A DNA stretch of 64,000 nucleotides from NCBI GenBank assembly GCA_029961685.1, contig JARWKL010000009.1:30071208-30135207 (forward strand). The letters run 5' to 3'. Shown piece after piece: positions 11,801 to 24,832 of this stretch (positions within the stretch are counted from its first letter, which is position 1; the number at the start of each line of letters is the position of its first letter). Both the position numbers and the translations under genes were made by a program. Below the pieces are notes generated by a model. It was not told the DNA's origin and made no database searches. It worked only from the letters and a program-made list of their open reading frames with translations. Source of the DNA: Aristolochia californica. Lineage: Eukaryota; Streptophyta; Magnoliopsida; Piperales; Aristolochiaceae.

Positions 11801-14800
11801 GCCAATGGCATCCTCAACCACTTGAAAAACCTGACCAACTACTACCAGATCAGTCTTCATTTGAGCAGCATGTCCAAGAGGAGTTCCGCCATCGAATATC
11901 TGGACAAGACGAAGCTCAGCAACCTCGTGTGTCCTTAGAAGGGTCTATGGCTAGCCAGACTGCAGCTCCAAAAGGCACTCCTTTGCTGCAAGTCTCTAGT
12001 GGAGCCACTTGTGAACCTGTAGATGCATTTCGGTTTAGAAAGCAAGTGAAATGGCTGCTATTCTTGTTTCATGCTCGTCATTGTCAGTCTCCAGAAGGAA
12101 AATGTATAGAAATCAACTGTATAACTGTTCAGAAGTTGCTGATGCACATGGGTGGGTGCAAAGGGCCAGAGTGTAGATATCCCCGTTGTCGTGAATCTAA
12201 GGTACTGCTAGCACACTACAAAAATTGCAAGGGAGATTGTCCTGTGTGTGTTCATGTACGTAAATTCTTGCAACAAACAGCGGCGCGCCTATGTTCTCTG
12301 TCAGATGATGGGAGTGCAGCAAACTCAGCGAATGGCTCCTGGAAAAGTGTGGATGCTGGTGACGCTTCTAGAGCAAAGCAAAATAATGGTACACTTGCTA
12401 CTGAAACTTCAGGAGACTTGCAATCTTCAAAACGCTTGAAGGTGGAGCATCCTTCTCCATCCATTGTTCCGAAAACTGAAAGTTCACCAGTATCGGTTGT
12501 TTCCATGAACCAAACACATTCCATGCAGGAGGCGCAATCCCAAGCCCAAATAGTCAAGCAGACGGAAGCACATCATGCTCTGAAAACTGAGGTTAAGGAA
12601 TTGAAAACTGAACAGTCTTCTGCAAGTTTTGGACTAGCAAAACCTCCACAATTTATTGATGTCAAGAAAGATGACTTGGTGGCTGGTCATGCTGTAAAAC
12701 CGGATTCAGAGTTAATTATTCAGAATGAAGTCTCTGCTCATGCTAAGCAAGAAAATATGCCTATCAAGAAAGAAATGGAGCAAACTCCAGTAGATGTGAG
12801 ACAGGAAAACACTGCACGACCAGCTGATACGGCTGGGACAACTAAATCAGGGAAGCCAAAGATAAAGGGTGTGTCATTGACAGAACTTTTCACCCCAGAA
12901 CAAGTTAGGAACCATATTAAGGGGCTCAGGCAATGGGTTGGCCAGGTTAGCCTATGAATTTCCAATTTCCTAAAAGTTTTTGCTAAAAGTGTATTATTAT
13001 TATTGTTATTATTTCTTTTATTGTCATTGTTGTTGTTATAGTTATGTTACTGTTATTGTTATTCTTCATGTAAATGATTCCTTCGTGATCTCTCTGCAGA
13101 GTAAAGCAAAGGCGGAGAAAAATCAAGCAATGGAACATTCAATGAGTGAGAATTCATGCCAGTTGTGTGCGGTGGAGAAGCTAACTTTTGAACCACCACC
13201 TATATATTGTACACCATGTGGTGCTCGTATCAAGCGAAATGCGATGTTCTATACTGTGGGAACTGGTGATACAAGACACTACTTCTGTATACCATGCTAT
13301 AATGAGGTTCGTGGGGATACAATTGAGGTTGATGGAAGTGCTGTTCCTAAGGCACGTCTGGAGAAGAAAAGGAATGATGAGGAAACAGAGGAATGGGTGA
13401 GTTCTCTCTTACTTTTACTCTTTAGTAGCAGGGTCTTTGGTTTACAGGAGATTCCAATTGATTTTTTATGTTCCTGGCCAGTGGGTTCAATGTGATAAAT
13501 GTGAAGCTTGGCAACATCAAATTTGTGCTCTATTTAATGGTCGGAGGAATGATGGAGGGCAAGCTGAATACACTTGCCCTAATTGCTATATTCAAGAGAT
13601 AGAAAGAGGTGAGCGTAAACCCCTATCACAAAGTGCGGTTCTTGGTGCAAAAGATTTGCCAAGAACAATCCTCAGTGATCATATAGAGCAACGACTTGCC
13701 AAACAACTGAGGCAGGAGAGGCAAAATAGAGCAAGGGTCCAAGGGAAGAGTATTGATGAGGTGATTTTTTATTTACTGAAGTATAATGACTGGTTTTTGT
13801 CACATTGATAGCTAGTCTTGATTTTGCCTCCTTAACCTACAATATATGAATAATCTGCGACAACTAGTCTTTGGTTTTCAAATGCTTGTATGATGGTCCA
13901 TTTCAGGTGCCTGAAGCAGAGTCTCTTGTAATCAGAGTGGTGTCATCAGTGGACAAAAAGTTGGAAGTGAAGCAAAGGTTTTTGGAGATTTTCCAAGAAG
14001 AGAATTATCCAACAGAATTTCCATATAAATCCAAGGTGAGCTGTTCCTTTTGTATTTCAAAGATATAAATTGAAGATCTTTTCTTCTCTGTGCAGCTGTA
14101 CATAATGAATACGTCTTGTGCTAGCTCATTAAATCTCCTGCCCCCCTTAAAATGATTTTAATCGTCAAGCTCTGTCAGGATGTACTAAGCCTGTTTCTTG
14201 CTTCAGGTCATTTTGTTATTTCAGAAGATTGAAGGTGTAGAAGTATGCCTTTTTGGCATGTATGTACAAGAATTTGGTTCAGAGTGTCAATTGCCAAATC
14301 AAAGGCGTGTGTATCTTTCATATCTGGACTCTGTGAAGTACTTTAGGCCTGAGATAAAGACAGTGACGGGGGAGGCTCTTCGAACTTATGTTTACCATGA
14401 GATTCTGGTACCTAGTTCTTCACTTGTCTTAGTGCAATTTTTTTTATTTTTTTTTTGCCGTTCCAATTTTTATTGGTTTTGTTAGTCTCTTATTTGTTTT
14501 TGGTCTTCACTTTGTACTGGTTTATATTTTATGTTAATCTGCTGCTTCGATTTCTTCTGGGTTTGTAGAGGGGTTAGTCAAGAATGAGCATTTTAATTAC
14601 TTAATTCTTTAATACGAAACATTTGTAATTCCCAGAAAAGAAGGAAATTTTGTTAACTAGTTTTAACTATTATATTTGTACAAATAGTTTGTTGATTAAA
14701 AATTGAGACAAGACACTCCATCAAAAAGAGTACTGCCACCTCAACGAGAATTTGAAGAGCAATGAATGGCATCATCAAATTGTTGGCAAGTTGTTTTCAC

Positions 14801-17800
14801 ACTATGCTAAATGTATCTATTTATTTGTTCCTTTTGCCTATTTTCCGTGGTCATAATAGTTATTTCCATAGTAAATGAACTTCTTGGAAATTACTAATGA
14901 TGTGTTAACAACAGCAACACAATTTGTGGCCTAACTACTAGTGGGTGTTCTTGCACGGACAACTTGTCAGTCATGCCTTGTGGATGATCAGAAGAATCTC
15001 AGGGATTGTTGTTACTCTTTCTAGCATTTAATGTGTAAAATAAAGTTCTTTAGTTAATCATAAAATAAATATAAATATTATTGTTCAGTTGGAGAAGATG
15101 AATAGAGGCTGAGTTTCTCTTTTCTGGTTCTGCAGGAGTTACTTTTCTTTCTTTCTTTTTTTTTTTTTTTTCCAAAGAAGTAAGTTACTAGATTTTTTCC
15201 CCTTGGGGGTGAATACTGCTTGTACTAGCTCTTTGTTTGTCTTTGTAAACTCCAATTGGTTTTGGCAAAATTTCAGGCACAGGAACTGTAAATATTTATA
15301 TAATATCCATCAACTTGTTGACGTATACTTTGAAATGAGTCATATATGGCTGTTTTTTTTTTAGCTGAGGAGTAAAGTCCTTAGAGCTAGTGGCTGGAAT
15401 TTCATTTTATCCAGCTTTTTCAATGCAAAGACAGGCTCAGTTTTTTACTTGATGGCCCATGATATGGAACTTTTGTGAAGTTTCTTTTCAGGAGACAAAA
15501 GTGGGAGGCCTCTGTAGAAGGCCTCATGGGAAGAAGTTGCATGAATTGACCAAGCCAAATCCATGCATTGGATTCATGGACTGACAATCTACAATATTTT
15601 GTTTCTGTTAACATCACTATGGGTTGATTATGTATCTTTTGGGCAAGTAGCATTTCGTATTATATATATTTGGTGATGATGGTTTTTCTTTTATGTTAAT
15701 ACTGCAGATTGCATACCTTGAATATTGCAAGTTACGTGGATTCACTAGTTGTTACATATGGGCCTGTCCTCCACTTAAGGGAGAAGATTATATTTTATAC
15801 TGCCATCCTGAGATCCAGAAAACACCCAAATCAGATAAACTTAGGGAGTGGTGAGTCTACCACCAGATTTTTTTTTTTTTTTTTTTTTTGTGAATGGCAT
15901 TCTCATTCTTTGTGATTGTGTAGTGTACTAACATCATCTGTTTTGCATGGATTGATCTTTATCAGGTATTTATCCATGCTGAGGAAAGCTGCTAAGGAGA
16001 ACATTGTGGTTGATCTTACTAATTTATATGATCATTTCTTTACACAAATGGGTGAATGTAAGGCGAAGATAACTGCAGCTCGCTTGCCATATTTTGATGG
16101 TGATTACTGGCCTGGTGCTGCAGAGGACATGATCAATCAACTTCGCCAAGAAGAAGAAGATGGTAGAAGACAACAAAAGAAAGGAAAAACAAAAAAGACC
16201 ATAACAAAAAGAGCTTTGAAAGCTGCAGGCCAGGCTGATCTTTCTGGCAATGCATCGAAGGATGCTCTACTGATGCAGAAAGTAATTTCTCCTCTATTTT
16301 AATACTCCTTCTTCTGTTTTAGTATTGAGTAAACTTTTTGTAGTTAATATACAATTTATGGTCAATAATCTATAGTGTGCTACTCCAGTTATCCTTTAGT
16401 TGTGGTGAAGCTTGTTTACCTGATCAGTACTCGAGTAGCAGGCATGGGAAGTGCCAATAGTTCAGCATGCTATCTGATAATTGAATTTAATCTCTAGTAA
16501 CAGCGGTTGGCATTTGTATGGGCAATTGTTTATGCAATGCATTTACTTTTTGAAGGCACCATACTCATTTCAAAGTTAAAATTTCAAAGATCAGGGATGT
16601 GAAGAAATATCTGTGAATTATTTTTGAGAATCTTAACACCCTACCCCAAGATTCAATATTTTCCTGTTATGATAGTTTGATAAGTCCCACTTTTCTAGGT
16701 TTTTGAAGCATGGCTATTTGTTGTGGAGGACTAGTGTGAAGTCTTGAATAACCTTTGCACTTTCATGTGCAACTCCTTGTGATACTGTTTTTCCCGGAAA
16801 CTACTGCAGGAGATATCAACCTATTTTTATAATTCTTATGCATTGCTCTCTGCTCTAATTGTGTTTCTAAATGCTGCTTGATCTTTACAAAGTCTTTTTC
16901 ATTTCTCAGCTTGGTGAGACTATCTCTCCAATGAAAGAAGATTTTATTATGGTTCACTTACAACATGCGTGCAATCATTGCTGTCATCTCATGGTCTCTG
17001 GGAATCGTTGGCTTTGTGGTCAATGCAAAAATTTTCAGCTTTGTGATAAGTGAGTATTTCACTTGATGACTTTCCTTTATTTCTGTATTTTCTGTTTGTT
17101 TATCATGGTGATTGCAAAAAATTAATTTTATGATTAGTAAATTCAATTGATTTATGAACTGTAATTGGAAGCACATTCTTAGATCAGCTAACCATTTAGC
17201 TGACACTCAAGCTAAATTAGGTGTTTCACTCCAACACCTTGTTGTGGAGGAGGACCCTTTTTAGCTAGGTATTGTACTTTTTCCTTTTTTAATAGTTTAT
17301 ACATTTTCATTAAAAAAAATAAAAAATTCAATTGTTTTATCCTTTTATTCTATTGGTACTCTGTGTTGCAATTGTGTTTCAACGAGATGCCTCAGTAATC
17401 TTCGTGTATAGGCCAATATGATTGGTTTTCTGTCTTGATTTCTAAGTTCCATTAAATTTCTTGTATTTTAGTTACAACTTTAGTTGCAGGAAATCTTTCT
17501 TATGGCAATTTTCATGAACCAGATAGTAGCCTTTCCTGAATTTAGTTGGAAATATGACACAGTACACCAGAATATGGATGAGCTAGTTAAAAAATATTTA
17601 AAGACGAAATCATTCAAAAATCTCTCATGATTATGAAAGAAGAAGAAAGAAGAGACTTAATTTAAAGAGGTCTGGATTTCTTACTTTGGGTTCAAGCTCC
17701 AAAAATAGAAAGTCCTAAATTAAAAAGTCTCTTTAAGTTGCAATTTCTTATTTCAAGAATGCTGAAATTAGAAGTTTTAAATAGACAAGTAACTTACTGT

Positions 17801-20800
17801 TTTGGTTTAAAGCTTCAATTAGAAAGTCTATTCTAATGGTAGTTTCTTGTTTTAAGTTTGGGTCTTTGTTTCCCAATCATTGTGGCCTAAAGTTAGCAAG
17901 TTTTAAGTTAGAAATAGTTTCCTGTTTTGAGTTTATTTTCCAGCAAGTGGAACTAGATTTCCCAATTGGAGTCTATTTCCTCTTGTGGACAGCATAGGAC
18001 TTTTCCATTTTGCCGAGACAAGTGCATAGGTTCCCTACATATTGAAGGGGACTCGAAGGTGGTCATTAGATGGTGCGAGCGTACATCCCCTCCCCCGTGG
18101 CGCCATTGGGACATTTTTTGGGAGATTATTGAAATTTGTTCATCTTTATCTTGTATTTGGTCTCACATTCCGAGATCCGCAAATTCGGCAGCCGTTGCGC
18201 TTGCTAAACACGGAGCTACCCTACAATCGCTGGTTGTCAGGGAGATGCTCCCCTCTTTGTAATTTCTGTATTTTCTTTTTTATATATATACATCTTTTTC
18301 AAAAAAAAAAATAGGACTTTTCCATTTTGTTGATTTGTATTCCTATCCAGAATTTGCTTTTTTGCTATTGAATAAAGTTTTGTTTTTTGTTCTCTTTTGG
18401 ATAAACTTAGCTGTGTGTTTTTCTTAATAGCTGCAGCTTTCTGTCCTCAAAAATATTATGCATCAAACTTGAATTCAAATTGTAGTTTCTTTTTTTTTGA
18501 AGTTATTACCCGTCTATGTTGCCCAAACTCTAGAGGTAGCGTTTAACTTGTTATTTCCCTCAAAATGTATCTGTGGGAAAAAAAGTTTATAGGCAATGAA
18601 CTATCTCAAATACATTTTTTACAGAAATTTTTTGTGAGATTGTTAGGAACTTTCTATAATTTTATATAAGATCATTTTCTGGGTTTCTAGTTTAAAATGA
18701 AGTTTAAATTTATTAGTATTTGGTTCGAATAAGTAGTCATTAATTGAATTTGTTGTAGATGATGTAATCATTATCTTTGTTTTAGACCTCCCAAACCCAC
18801 TTCCCCTTCTCTGTTGGGGTTGACCTTCGTCTCCTTCTCTCTGAATAAGATTTCCAACACTTAAAAAATATCTTTGTTTTAGACTGGATTAGACTGGATT
18901 AAAGTAAGAATACATTAGGGCTTCTTTTAATAATGTCTTATAGCATGTATGAATCTTTATGATTAGTTTTCTTTTTTTAATAACTTTTGAGTTGTTCTCT
19001 GTCATGACTTGTTACGTCTTTTCTCGTTTTGTCTTTTCTCGTTTTATTTATATAATTTATTGGTTTTTAAGTTGTCTCTGTCATGACTTGTTACATTCTT
19101 GAAATTTTTTTTCTTCATTTTTGTACCTATTTAGTGATTTCTTTTGTATTGCCTTTCCCATTTCTGTTCATCTTTTCATCCGTATCTCTTTTCCTGATCT
19201 CTTAACTTGGGTACAAGCAACATCTAGCTCGACATACTTGTTGCTCTTGAGTCTTACTTAGCTTTGTATAATTGCCTTACTAATATGGAACTTATATTTT
19301 ATCTTATGTACTATCTGCCTGCTTTTCCTCATTGCTGGAGAACAAAATTCTTGTATGGTCATTTTAGCTACCCGTATGTAGAATTGTGTTGCTGTTTCAA
19401 AGTTTGTAACTGTATAGCAGATACTTTTTACCTTGTCTTGTGGACTTTAGTATGTAAGGTGTGTGGGCTTTTTGTAAGGAAAAGTTTGGTAAATCACTTG
19501 TTGTTAAAAGCCTATTTTGTGTGGGTTTCAATGAGCTTATTTTATAATCTATTTTTCTATAAAAGTTGTTCGTGTTATTATGGAAATTTCTGTCGATTCT
19601 TGTGACTCATCGTATGATTGAATCAAGAAAGCTGATAGAACCAAGATCTTTTCTACCTGGTTTTTTTTTCATTGTCAGCCAAGGCTCTTGTGATGTCACA
19701 TGCTCATCGAACCACGTTTGATGGAGGAATTAATAATTAAAGTTGAACTGCTGCTCGCATATGTCCTGTTCATGATTTTTTGAGCATTTAAATCTCTCCT
19801 ACTTGTCTCAAAGTGGGGATTACATGATCATGGGCTCACCTGGTATTTTATATTTGTCATTTTTATTCTATTATAGGTGCTATGATGCTGAGCAAAAGCG
19901 TGAAGACAAGGAGAGGCATCCTATCCATAGCAAAGAGAAACACTCGTTCTCTGTGGTGAGTTCCTTCAAAAGTCATCTACTTTTAAACTGATACATGGTT
20001 TTCTATCTGATGGTATATCAGTTTATTTTTTTCTGATTTATGGGTAATCATATCCAATGCAGGTTGAAATTACTGATGTGCCTGCAGATACAAAAGATAA
20101 AGATGAAATTCTGGAGAGTGAGTTTTTTGACACTAGGCAGGCATTTTTGAGCCTCTGCCAAGGGAATCACTATCAGTATGATACTCTACGTCGTGCTAAG
20201 CATTCCTCAATGATGGTTCTGTATCATCTCCACAACCCAACTGAACCGGCTTTTGTCACGACTTGCAATGTATGCCTCCATGACATTGAAGCCGGTAAGG
20301 GATGGCGTTGTGAAGTCTGCCCTGATTTTGATGTGTGCAATGGTTGTTACCAGAAGGATGGTGGCGTTGACCATCCTCATAAGCTAACGAATCATCCATC
20401 CTCTGCTGAGCGCGATGCACAAAATAAAGAGGCTCGGCAAAAAAGAGTCCAGCAGGTACTCCAGTGTAAATATTTGATTGTGCTTTAGTTGTGGTAGCTT
20501 TCATTTTGCTGTTCTCACTTGAGTTGGTTCAATGCAGCTCCGGAAGATGCTGGATCTTTTGGTACATGCTTATCAATGTCGTTTCCCACATTGCAAATAC
20601 CCAAATTGTCGTCAAGTGAAGGGGCTATTCCGTCATGGTATCCAGTGCAGAACCCGTGTTTCTGGAGGTTGTGTTCTCTGCAAGAAGATGTGGTATCTCC
20701 TGCAACTGCATGCACGAGCTTGCAAAGAATCAGAGTGCAACGTACCGCGGTGCAAGTATGTACTCTTAACTAACCTCACGCAGTAGCTCTTTTCCTGAAA

Positions 20801-20948
20801 AATGTAGAAAAACTTAGTATGGTTTTTGGATAGGGACCTGAAAGAGCATATGAGGAGGCTGCAACATCAATCTGACTCACGGAGAAGGGCTGCTGTAATG
20901 GAAATGATGCGGCAGAGAGCTGCAGAGGTTGCAGGAAATGCAGGATAA
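8850..20948 (+). CDS. HAC1-like: p300/CBP-type histone acetyltransferase HAC1-like
   Basis: A nuclear lysine acetyltransferase and transcriptional coactivator of the plant HAC family. Sixteen exons: 8850-9028, 9631-9736, 9890-10193, 10335-10820, 11045-12945, 13100-13396, 13482-13760, 13907-14035, 14207-14407, 15708-15850, 15966-16281, 16910-17049, 19877-19955, 20063-20455, 20538-20755, 20834-20948. They total 5286 nt (1761 aa), in frame. The start gives [12 protein letters not shown], typical of HAC N-termini. Domains in order: Gln/Met/Asn-rich N-terminus (about 1-680); TAZ1 zinc finger (about 686-775, exon 5); conserved Cys-rich module (about 970-1090) and PHD finger ([18 protein letters not shown], about 1093); KAT11 catalytic domain (about 1184-1650, with [20 protein letters not shown] in exon 10); two ZZ fingers (about 1455-1510 and 1590-1640); TAZ2 (about 1660-1740). 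The full domain set looks intact. Intron 12 is enlarged by LINE insertions. Confidence 0.95.
17150..17323 (+). mobile_element. 5'-truncated LINE insertion in HAC intron 12 (174 bp)
   Basis: A short 3' end of a non-LTR retrotransposon. It encodes the C-terminus of an RNase H domain ([20 protein letters not shown], then a stop), a short 3' UTR and an A-rich tail. It is flanked by an 11-bp perfect target-site duplication AAATTCAATTG (17139-17149 and 17324-17334), which extends to 17 bp with one mismatch. It is in the same orientation as the host gene. Confidence 0.85.
17640..18420. other. Possible LTR-like sequence in HAC intron 12
   Basis: The sequence around the second LINE has a repetitive, T-rich style with recurring phrases (TTTCTTGTTTTAAGTTT, TTTCCTGTTTTGAGTTT) and ends near TATTGAATAAAG. 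This resembles plant LTR sequence, but I found neither TG..CA ends nor a target duplication. It may be an older retroelement into which the 298-bp LINE was inserted. Confidence 0.25.
18013..18310 (+). mobile_element. 5'-truncated LINE insertion in HAC intron 12 (298 bp)
   Basis: A second LINE 3' fragment. It is bounded by a perfect 19-bp target-site duplication ATAGGACTTTTCCATTTTG (17994-18012 and 18311-18329) and ends in a run of A. The plus strand encodes the end of an RNase H domain ([11 protein letters not shown], then [20 protein letters not shown], then a stop). The coding tail is clearly related to the 17150 and 46.8-48.1 kb copies. Confidence 0.92.
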
Positions 20949-23900
20949 GCCAATTGTACAGTTAAGGCTTAAGCAGTGAAAAAGAGTGGTTTGGCCTCAA
21001 AATTACCCCCCTGGGAAAGAGAAATATTGGGACACCAATAATCGGTTGGTAGTACCCCCCGCTCGGCTCAACTGGTATAGAAGAGAAAGCTGGCCAAAGT
21101 CGAGAAATTTAATGCAGAAGGATGCTGCCGGTCTGGATTCGCCTCTTGTTGAGGATTGGAGCTTGCACGAACGAGCCAAAGGCCCCCTTCCCTTCCCCCC
21201 TCTTCAATGCTAACACATATAGATATATATATATATGATCTCCATCTATGTATTGATGGGTCTGGTTCCCACTCAGGGTTGATTCTTTGATTTGTCCTTG
21301 TATTGCGCTGTACTATAGAGTTCTCCTAATTTGTCCCAAGTCTTCCAAGGGAAGTTCCGGAGGTGATCCCTTTTTTTTTCCCCTTTTTTGTTCTTATTTT
21401 TGGGAAGAGGGGGTGGGGAATGTTTTTTGTTTCTTTGTAGAATGTTCTCATTTTGAAAGATGAAAAAGGAAAAAAAAAAAAAGTAATAATTTTTGCAATT
21501 TTCTTTTCTTTTACTGTATGATTCCGTTATTAGTGTCAACACTTGAAGGAAGAGGAAAGATTTATAACAAATCAACAACACTTCAGATTTGTTGAATGAA
21601 AAAAAAACATGCAATTGAACATGAACATTAAAAGCAGAATTGAGTCCATCCATGGTTTTCTCCAGGATGATTTTTTTGGGTGTTTGTGACTCTAAACCAG
21701 AGCACTAATTAGCCATGAATCAATGTTTATTTGGCTAAAAAAAATGAACTTAATTCTGGTTTGCAAGTAATCTCAAAGGCAATGAAACTAGTGATTACTT
21801 TCTAAACAATCTCTTCAAACCCTAACTTAGGGTTTCATGGAATTAATTTATCAACCACTCGTTCAAAAAGACATCTGTCTAGAGGAATTTTTGAAATTCT
21901 AGAAGTAAATTTATGGCATTAAGTAAGGCAACATGCAATGAAAACAAACCGAATTTTGAGAAAAAGGTTAGGACTTGAGTTTAGGCAAAACAAAGGATTT
22001 CAATACATGAATTTGATAACTTACAATTGAAGACACAAGACGAGAAAATCAGCTGATTAAAGAGACCAAAGTGGCTGAACCCTCCTTTGTTGGCTTGGAG
22101 ATTTTTTTTTTTTTTTAAATCAATTTTGTATTGCTTGAGAAGTTTTGATTTAAACCCTTGAATCTCTTCTCTTATATCACATTAGATTATGGGGTTTAAT
22201 CCATAGGAAGCTTAGGTTAACGAAGAGAAAGTGTAGAGAAGAAGGAAGAGAGGGAGAAGGAAAGGAGAAGCTAGAAGAGACTAGGGGATGAGTTGAGAGA
22301 GGAAGATGATTAGGACCATTCCGCTTGATATAGCTCCTATCCCCACTGCTGAAAGTCTCTTTACATCTTGCTCCTCTTCCTGTCCCATTAACACAAAAAG
22401 ACCATATTGATGCTATTTTAGATGAATAAATGTTTTTTTACTAGGAGTGATGAAGTTCAATGTTTCTTAGTGCCTTGGCTGGGGTGTTTAGATTCAGACA
22501 ACACTTGAATTTCTCGTGAGACAATATAGCAGTTGGACCCGAATTTGTTTGAGTACTATTAAAGCCACGGGAATTACAGTCTACAGGGTCAAGATTTGCC
22601 TACCCTAGTGTACACTCAAAGGCATATGACCCCACCAGAATCCACCACATTGTGGTTGGGTGATTCTTCTTTTTTATAAATTTTTTTATTTTATTTAATC
22701 TTCCTTGATTTTATGGGATTTATCAGTTATTGATTTTATCTCTCTTTAAATTTCGAATTTCAATTTATTTTATCATTAATTGATTATAACTGTACGAATA
22801 TTTGTTGATGATTGAATGAGCTCTCTTTTTCTTCTTACCTGTTTATCTTCTTCTTCTTCTCAATTCTTCTTTCCCTTCTCTTGTTCCCTTCTTTTCTATT
22901 CCAACTCCACCATTCGAACCAGTAATTTAAAACAACATACCCTGTTCCTCATCGAGAGATAATAATATTGTTATAAATATAATTTGATATTTTATAACCA
23001 AGGAGAAGATAAAAGCGTACTATCTGCTTTTTACTCTTGTTTTGCGGATTATTTTTGTGGAAAAAATGTTAGTTTGGAGTCTTGGGACTCAGTTACTGAA
23101 AGTCTGAAATCCAAAAGCAATAATGAGATTTCAATTGCATTGTCAAAATCCCAAATTAGTTTCTTTCCTTTTCTGTGCCACGCTAGCCTGCTAGCTGGGG
23201 GTCATCTTCTCCAAATCTTGCAAAATCCTACTGGTCTGATGGCGAATTCTTTTCCCTCTTTCCGTTTTTCTCTCTCGTTTGTTTTTTCCTCTTCTCGTTT
23301 CGTTTTTTTTTAATAAGAGCCAGAAAGCACGATGGTTGTCCTCCAGTTACATTGATTGTGCAACTCCTATATTGAGTTAGATGATGGATTCATTCAGGAA
23401 AAGTTTTTTTCTTCTGATGCCCCTCAAGGTTGTACTACTTTTGGGCATTCTTAATTTCGTATTCCCTCTCTCATGTCTACACAGGCCATTCTTTCCGTCG
23501 GGAAAGTCGAGTTAGCTTTACCTGGTAGTTTTTAACCATGGCGGTGGTGTCAGCCTGGATCCTCCTCATGTATAATGTCAAGTGTCAACCACATTCCCAA
23601 GTCAACCAGTTCAGAAAATCCATCTTTCGTTTGTCAGGAGTTGTTTCTTCTAATTAGTCTCTCAGTTATCCCTGTCAACAGGCTTGATCACGAGAGGTCG
23701 ATTTAAGTTTCTTGGCAAGCGTCCTTATTCGGGCATGTGCCGCAACCTCAGTTACCAACGAGGAGAAAAGTTTCTGACGGAAAGAAAAAAAAAGCTGCCT
23801 TTCTTACTGTGGAATTTTTTCAAACAGATGCTCGCTATTACTCATTATTCATGTAAAACAAGATGATGATGGGAGCCGAGGCCTGAAGAAAACATCATTT

Positions 23901-24832
23901 GAATTTGAAAAAGGATAATGAAGGAGACATCTTTGATGAGTTCATCGGTCACGTGTCTGATAGAACAGCTTCACTTGTCCCTCTCTTGCCGAACATAATA
24001 AGGAAGATCTCATCAGTGACTGTATCAGATCCCAAATTTACGTAGACACTCTCGGATGGGATCTGGGGTTGGAAGGGTTAAGAAAAAAGGGTCGTCACAG
24101 GAGCTAATCTTATTGGGGTCTTTAGTTTAAATCGAAGAAGAGGAATAACAGTTGATCAAGCTGACTTTTTAATCTGACCCAGAAACTTCTTTTTCCTTTT
24201 CTGGGTGGGAAGCAGGAAGTGAGAGCGTAAGACTGTAATAACACCCAGTAGATGGGACTTGTGGGCAGAGATAAAAAGCAAAGAAAGCAGGAGGGGAACC
24301 AAAGACGCAAGGAAAGGTGGAGAAATCGAAGGAGTTAAAGGTGCCAAAAACATAAGCTAGCGTTGGACTGAAGTGACCTGAGACAGAACGAATGGCGGGT
24401 CAATTTGAAACGTTAAGCGCAGGGCGTGCTTTCTTTCTTTATTATTTAATTCGGAATGGGCTGAGTGGATCGGTTTGATGATGCTTTATCTCTTCTGCTC
24501 CGTTGGTTCTTTGATGATCCAGAAGAAGCAGAACCGTGGAACGGATAGCTTTGCCGTGCTACAGCTATTTCGCAGTTTTGGTTTGTAATTGGTTGTTTAC
24601 TGTTTGTTTTTTGCGATCGTTGTTGGTCGGGACTCGTGAGAGACGGCTTTTCATTGTCACGCAGTGAAAGGTCTGGCAATACAAAGCCCGGTCCCCATCT
24701 GCTCTTTCCTCTTCCTCGATGCTAGCAATGCCGCTCTCGCGTCTGTGAGTTCTTCTTCTTCTGGGTCTGGTTTTCCCCTTGTTGTGGTGCTGGGTCCTTC
24801 TTTGCTCTTAGGAAAGAAGGGAAGAAAACAAA
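20949..24832. other. Intergenic region between HAC and the F-box gene
   Basis: The first few hundred bases are presumably the HAC 3' UTR. The reading frames at 21273-21653 and 22984-23313 have low-complexity or unrecognised products, and I do not support them as genes. The last part (about 24400-24832) is the F-box promoter and leader. No RNA gene or element was recognised. Confidence 0.4.

Noticed and set aside
17966..18262. 98-aa frame as a possible independent RNase H gene
   Set aside because: It sits inside a LINE fragment bounded by a 19-bp target duplication within an intron, and its first codons are host intron sequence.
22984..23313. 109-aa plus-strand frame
   Set aside because: No motif; its end is a Phe/Ser-rich pyrimidine tract; no splice partners seen.
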